A DNA stretch of 7,492 nucleotides, from the NCBI RefSeq assembly GCF_000411115.1, contig NZ_KE150249.1, positions 1-7,492 of the forward strand. The letters are read 5' to 3'. This DNA comes from Capnocytophaga granulosa ATCC 51502 (GTDB lineage Bacteria > Bacteroidota > Bacteroidia > Flavobacteriales > Flavobacteriaceae). The first letter of the stretch is position 1; each line of letters begins with the position of its first letter. Below the pieces are notes generated by a model. It saw only the letters and a program-made list of their open reading frames with translations. It made no database searches and was not told the DNA's origin. The position numbers and the translations under genes are program-made. Shown here in pieces: positions 6,001 through 7,492 of this stretch.

Positions 6001-7492
6001 AGAGCCTAAAGGTAAATGGCCCTTCTCCTCCACTGACGCTTCCTGCGGCTATGGTGATCTGCCCCTTACCTTCCTCACAACTTATAGGCTTGGTCTTATT
6101 AGCCACTACCGTAAAGGTACCTGTTGCAGGACCTAATGGCGTAGCTGGTGGCGTTACTCGCATATCCTTGTTCATAGACTCACATACCCCATCGCTAAGA
6201 GATACTATATACTGCTTACCTGTAGCTGGAACCGTCTGTCCTGGCAAGGTCAATTGGTATACATTGGTGGTTCCCGGCATAGGCGCTGGCATAGGTAGCC
6301 CTGGTGCTAAGGCCGGAGTCTTAGGCGCTCCATTGGTATCCTTTTCATAGATGCTATAGGTAAGTGGCGTGCCTGAGGTTACCTTCAAGGTGAAGGTAAT
6401 ATTCATTGGCGTATTTGCTGTTCCACAAGCTGCCCAAGTGCTCTCTGCCTCGTCTATCTGTATCGCTGGCGTATTAACCCCTGGTACAACTGGCACCTCT
6501 ATGCTCGCCTTGCAAAGCGGACTGGTAGACGTTAACTTATAATGTACATATACTGTATAGCTCCTTCCTTTAGTCAAGTGACCAGGGAAAGGTACAAGGG
6601 TGCCTGCTGCATAATTCGATATTACCCCTGTTTGGGCTTCTGCTGGTGCTCCATCATGGTTGAGGAAGAACTGTATCTGGTCAGCTGCCAAACCAAACTT
6701 CACCTGCAAGTCATACTGACAGTTATTGTATACTTGTGGAATCGCCTCAAAGCCTGTAGGTGTGCTACGCAAAGTGAACTCTGGCAATTCTTTTCTACAA
6801 AGGATATTACCTATATTATCCAAGTCTTCCAAACCTATTTCTGCTACTATTCTGGTGCCTATCGGATAAGTATCTCCCATGAACGCTCCTACAACTCCTT
6901 GTGCTACATAGTTCTTAGGTGCAGTAGGAATAGGATGGTCTGTCTCATTCCTCCAAACTCCTGACACCAAGTTGCCATCTTGTCTCACTACTCTATAGAC
7001 TACTCTATAGTTTCCTATAGTAGCCGTATGGGTAGCCTTCAAACCAAAGCCCATAGTCGTATCGGCACAATCAGGCTGAGTCTGAGTAACCCAACCGCCC
7101 GATGGTTTTACAAACTCCATCTGAGCTATGGTAAAGGTTCTACCTGCCGGTCCTAATATAGGACAATCGCTATTGCCTTCGTCTATGATCTCTATCTTAT
7201 AGTTGTTAGGGGTAGGATCAGCCTCCAAATTCTCAAAGGTATAGTCCTCTACTCGCAAAACTCCTATATTGGATGGTGGCGTAGGGGCATCCAAATAAAC
7301 CTTATTAGCTGGATCATGTGCCCGTGGTATTCTACGCACCTCTTGTGTGTTATCAGTAAGGTGGGTAAGTACAAGCTTAAATGGCCCCTTGCCTTTGAAA
7401 CGCTTGATCACTAACTTACCGCCCTGACCATTCTCACAAGTAGCACTGTAGTTCTTGATATCCAAGACTCCATTGCCGTCCTTATCAAAGTC
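1..7492 (-). CDS. Giant T9SS type B sorting domain-containing surface protein with SprB-like repeats (partial at both ends)
   Basis: The minus-strand frame is open over the whole window, about 2,497 codons with no stop, and lacks both the start (beyond 7492) and the stop (before 1). No signal peptide is visible because the N-terminus is outside. The protein is a string of about 22 Ig-like modules. Many follow the SprB-repeat pattern: C-x-G-x-x-x-G-x-I, then GG, then L-x-x-G-x-Y-x-[VI]-x-[VI]-x-D-x-x-x-C. The C-terminal edge reads VIPNFFTPNGDGQYDTW, the hallmark opening of the CHU_C/type B sorting domain. Known proteins of this architecture (SprB of Flavobacterium johnsoniae is the model) cross the outer membrane through the type IX secretion system and stay on the cell surface as adhesins, some moved by the gliding machinery. 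Export and surface location are inferred from the sorting domain; adhesion or gliding is a weaker inference. No catalytic domain is recognisable. The gene could equally be an uncharacterised adhesin unrelated to gliding, so no symbol is given. Confidence 0.96.
2..67 (-). other. Start of C-terminal type B T9SS sorting domain (CHU_C), truncated by window edge
   Basis: Residues about 2476-2497 of the visible protein contain VIPNFFTPNGDGQYDTW. The [IV]PN-x-[FI]TPNGDG-x-x-D-x-[WF] string is the highly conserved first strand and loop of the gliding-motility-associated C-terminal domain (CHU_C, TIGR04131 type). In this family it is followed by about 60-70 more residues, including a conserved I-F-[ND]-R-[WY]-G-type motif, and then the stop. 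The stop should therefore lie roughly 200 bases to the left of the window. The domain is the secretion signal read by the T9SS; type B domains are generally not exchanged for A-LPS in the way type A domains are. Confidence 0.95.
68..406 (-). repeat. Module 22: final charged module before the sorting domain
   Basis: Residues about 2363-2475. A strand-like start (LNLLKVKVEGGKERYTVYF) carries the GG seen in the other modules. It is followed by a Lys/Glu/Asp-rich segment with KVEDVKAGDEVTYFV and KVEKKIRVYVEDSKGELKEE. Its two cysteines (YFCSA at 311-313 and EACGH at 98-100) are placed differently from the other modules: the first comes after the GG strand rather than before it. It probably packs against or presents the sorting domain. 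The family assignment is weak. Confidence 0.6.
407..880 (-). repeat. Module 21: oversized module
   Basis: Residues about 2205-2362. It starts like its neighbours (SYDCHASIDENNKVLVVAGG, first Cys at 833-835), but the second Cys (PLCESV, 443-445) comes 130 residues later instead of about 64 as in modules 16 and 20. The middle carries a second GG strand (AIGVEGGTTPIQRYEF) and a helix-like stretch (LIPKLNAARALQEGLNQYK). It may be two fused domains or one module with a large insertion. Confidence 0.6.
881..1141 (-). repeat. Module 20: clear SprB-like repeat
   Basis: Residues about 2118-2204. It opens with VGCKGETNGKISYAIEGG (first Cys at 1097-1099) and closes with LAAGKYMIKVTDAKDCEAS (second Cys at 905-907) and EFEI. 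This is the best match in the window to the SprB-repeat consensus of C-x-G, NGxI, GG-x-x-PY, LxAGxYxxxVTDxxxC. The next module begins directly after EFEIIEG. Confidence 0.85.
1142..1402 (-). repeat. Module 19: clear SprB-like repeat
   Basis: Residues about 2031-2117. The opening is VSCHDGEDGRFEITARGG (first Cys at 1352-1354), followed by KYNYGLKKADGTF. The closing strands are LKVGSYTVGVKDMEYNC and then IVVESP. All consensus elements are present. Confidence 0.82.
1403..1684 (-). repeat. Module 18: divergent Ig-like repeat
   Basis: Residues about 1937-2030. The first Cys is in KYECVDGKIKWIVEASV (1652-1654) and the second in GHGECRVDSDPIQVAP. The GG turn and the LxAGxY motif are missing, replaced by VRYLLTEVGNPAKV and TKTYIISVLHK. 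The module boundaries are set mainly by the cysteines and the flanking repeats. Confidence 0.6.
1685..1975 (-). repeat. Module 17: clear SprB-like repeat
   Basis: Residues about 1840-1936. It opens with ESCIDAKDGKTRLRVFGGTP (first Cys at 1931-1933) and closes with LLEGLSAGEHTFRIIDKNGC followed by TAVTIEPGSEV. The D-K-N-G-C ending is typical of the family. Confidence 0.8.
1976..2278 (-). repeat. Module 16: clear SprB-like repeat
   Basis: Residues about 1739-1839. It opens with VKCNGDKNGKITIEMLPGG (first Cys at 2252-2254) and closes with LAPGKYFVIVQDENGCRPN (second Cys at 2060-2062, 64 residues after the first). A basic loop, HRDGRQRKLTY, sits after the GG turn. A longer tail follows before the next module (TGLDIIEFTIGEPEPL). 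Confidence 0.83.
2279..2581 (-). repeat. Module 15: clear SprB-like repeat
   Basis: Residues about 1638-1738. It opens with LKCNGSSYGKITVTATGG (first Cys at 2528-2530) and closes with LKAGIYKVEVSQATGGC and ENITITEE. A Ser/Thr-rich loop (SAATTSSTNPNP) lies in the middle, a plausible exposed site. Confidence 0.8.
2582..2905 (-). repeat. Module 14: divergent Ig-like repeat
   Basis: Residues about 1530-1637. The first Cys is in YPGCTVAGDLVADIDPRP (2864-2866) and the second in SSTACEGKSNIVFVDKV. The final strand before the second Cys, RQYQVIVKDDNG, keeps the family's V-x-V-x-D pattern, but the GG turn is missing. Confidence 0.65.
2906..3250 (-). repeat. Module 13: clear SprB-like repeat with glycine-rich insertion
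   Basis: Residues about 1415-1529. It opens with PTCVGEQNGEISLTGVAGGE (first Cys at 3209-3211) and closes with LGAGSYKIRIYTELSC and VQVPDPG. After the GG turn there is an extra Pro/Gly segment (IPSGTPAPGGHTAAEV). Confidence 0.78.
3251..3541 (-). repeat. Module 12: clear SprB-like repeat
   Basis: Residues about 1318-1414. It opens with TYCDRTPNNDGEITVTNNP (first Cys at 3494-3496), followed by TGGWGAPYLYRL. It closes with FGGLGVGSHYIQVKDAQNC and then a longer linker (PTYDFIEYDPNIM). Confidence 0.8.
3542..3844 (-). repeat. Module 11: Ig-like repeat
   Basis: Residues about 1217-1317. The first Cys is in VQTCNSTQSPTSATVTFRV (3821-3823), followed by VDGGDYSQYGGYNYKI. The second Cys is in VEVVNTKCKATS. 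The strand DEAEVTLTAAQLPVG stands where most modules have L-x-A-G. Confidence 0.7.
3845..4195 (-). repeat. Module 10: Ig-like repeat
   Basis: Residues about 1100-1216. The first Cys is in RMTCNPTSTEKVKIKLTY (4154-4156) and the second in FDKDTKCTYTLTDDY. An acidic patch (GYIDIPHDSDDMADY) precedes the last strand. The short run of six C on the plus strand at 4098-4103 encodes the GG of KAGGNT. Confidence 0.7.
4196..4567 (-). repeat. Module 9: SprB-like repeat with inserted loop
   Basis: Residues about 976-1099. The first Cys is in VQMTCDNTTVTPPALQP (4526-4528), followed by a canonical RVHVVGGVAPYTFRVKD. The closing strand is YDVLVEITDANGCTL. The loop between them (EASLTPPPTYPAFADDK) makes the module longer than those near the C-terminus. 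Confidence 0.78.
4568..4948 (-). repeat. Module 8: divergent Ig-like repeat
   Basis: Residues about 849-975. The first Cys is in DVKSCTAGASTGSFEFTR (4895-4897). The closing strand, VTGLKKGAYRIKIKRSASG, keeps L-x-x-G-x-Y and leads to SCGWV, the second Cys. It has the longest first-Cys interval apart from the end of the array: 145 residues back to module 7. Confidence 0.68.
4949..5362 (-). repeat. Module 7: divergent Ig-like repeat, longest typical module
   Basis: Residues about 711-848. The first Cys is in DMVCETSTTYVVKLNLKL (5330-5332) and the second in GATNYCDDYKPS. Between them lie a Pro/Gly stretch (QSPMLPPAVVGGGNRYD), a Ser/Thr-rich stretch (TRSTSSTPQTRTATV) and a strand YYYTVWVKDKGNGDG. 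The last part resembles the V-x-V-x-D ending of the family. Confidence 0.65.
5363..5752 (-). repeat. Module 6: divergent Ig-like repeat with proline-rich ends
   Basis: Residues about 581-710. The first Cys is in SNACENGNDQYRLKITLL (5681-5683) and the second in YKLSKCEATIVPP. It contains YEYSIDGGVTYKDF, a turn common in Bacteroidota beta-sandwich repeats. Proline-rich pieces sit in the middle (ITPAPPGTPY) and at the end (VPPAPPAALPG, 5396-5428). Confidence 0.66.
5753..6130 (-). repeat. Module 5: SprB-like repeat with large central insertion
   Basis: Residues about 455-580. The opening, ISCEEGKGQITIAAGSVSGG followed by EGPFTFRL, is canonical (first Cys at 6077-6079). The closing strand is LTFTLEIIDQKTNCKVEV. 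Between them is an insertion rich in charged and aromatic residues (KNPFLRKNFVKQN, then DTSHRPAHLAAATDFWKEV), which may form a helix on the sandwich. Confidence 0.72.
6131..6469 (-). repeat. Module 4: divergent Ig-like repeat with Pro/Met/Ala loop
   Basis: Residues about 342-454. The first Cys is in WAACGTANTPMNITFTL (6425-6427) and the second in SLSDGVCESMNKD. The central loop at 6263-6319 is low-complexity, with ALAPGLPMPAPMPG. The closing strand, GKQYIVSLSDGVC, fits the family ending. Confidence 0.66.
6470..6763 (-). repeat. Module 3: divergent Ig-like repeat
   Basis: Residues about 244-341. The first Cys is in VYNNCQYDLQVKFGL (6719-6721) and the second in STSPLCKASIEVPVV. The strand LTKGRSYTVYVHYKL stands where other modules have L-x-A-G-x-Y. 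Membership rests on the cysteine pattern and strand spacing. Confidence 0.62.
6764..7120 (-). repeat. Module 2: divergent Ig-like repeat
   Basis: Residues about 125-243. The first Cys is in TQPDCADTTMGFGLKA (7067-7069) and the second in IGNILCRKELPEFTL. The inner strands include NYRVVYRVVRQDGNL and TRIVAEIGLEDLD. The GG turn of the SprB consensus is not visible. Confidence 0.6.
7121..7492 (-). repeat. Module 1: Ig-like repeat at the window edge
   Basis: Residues 1-124. The first Cys is in YSATCENGQGGKLVIKRF (7436-7438), followed by GKGPFKLVLTHL, which matches the GG-x-x-PY strand of SprB repeats. The second Cys is in IIDEGNSDCPILGP. It is preceded directly by an aspartate-rich loop. Earlier modules probably continue to the right of the window. 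Confidence 0.7.
7460..7492 (-). other. Calcium-loop-like Asp/Gly motif
   Basis: The first eleven visible residues read DFDKDGNGVLD. The D-x-D-G-x-G-x-x-D spacing resembles the calcium-binding loops of thrombospondin type 3 and EF-hand/dockerin-like motifs that are common as linkers in Bacteroidota surface proteins. Only one copy is visible, and more could lie just to the right. Calcium binding is an inference. Confidence 0.45.

Noticed and set aside
5622..6350. A 242-codon open frame on the plus strand
   Set aside because: It is antisense to modules 4-6 of the giant gene. Its translation shows no recognisable domain, and the minus-strand frame carries clear family motifs throughout the same interval.
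6542..6964. A 140-codon plus-strand open frame rich in Cys and Tyr
   Set aside because: It is the antisense shadow of modules 2-3. Its unusual Cys/Tyr content follows from the reverse complement of the repeat codons.
1..7492. Possible CRISPR-like or tandem DNA repeat array because of the periodic modules
   Set aside because: The periodicity is at protein level only. Modules share motifs but not long identical DNA, and their lengths vary from about 85 to 145 residues.

Overview
The window lies entirely inside one very large protein-coding gene on the minus strand. Read as the reverse complement, one frame (first complete codon at 7492-7490, last at 4-2) stays open for about 2,497 codons with no stop. 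Neither the start codon nor the stop codon is present, so the gene runs off both edges. I see no second gene, RNA gene, mobile element, CRISPR array, promoter or terminator. The plus-strand open frames are antisense shadows of this gene.

The protein is a chain of immunoglobulin-like beta-sandwich modules related to SprB repeats, ending in the start of a type IX secretion system (T9SS) type B sorting domain (CHU_C / gliding-motility-associated C-terminal domain). The sorting domain is identified by VIPNFFTPNGDGQYDTW at about positions 8-58. It is cut by the left edge of the window after roughly 20 residues. This makes the product a giant secreted, surface-attached adhesin-like protein of a Bacteroidota bacterium. 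CHU_C domains, SprB-like repeats, GC in the mid-40s (estimated from a few lines only) and frequent ATA isoleucine codons point to the Flavobacteriia side. Capnocytophaga is one plausible genus, but the window cannot settle it.

Layout from the N-terminal side (right) to the C-terminal side (left): a calcium-loop-like DxDxDGNG motif at the very edge (7460-7492); ten longer, more divergent modules about 122 residues apart with some proline-rich insertions (about 3845-7492); eleven shorter modules, most closer to the SprB consensus, averaging about 99 residues apart over the last ten (about 407-3844), the last of them oversized; a charged Lys/Glu-rich final module (about 68-406); then the start of the sorting domain (2-67).

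The most striking internal feature is the cysteine pattern. I count 44 cysteines by eye, exactly two in each of 22 modules: one near the first beta strand and one near the last, usually in a D-x-x-x-C type context. This regularity suggests one disulfide per module in the exported protein. The cargo of type B sorting domains usually depends on the core T9SS and on a PorP/SprF-like outer-membrane partner, often encoded just downstream, which here would be just left of position 1.
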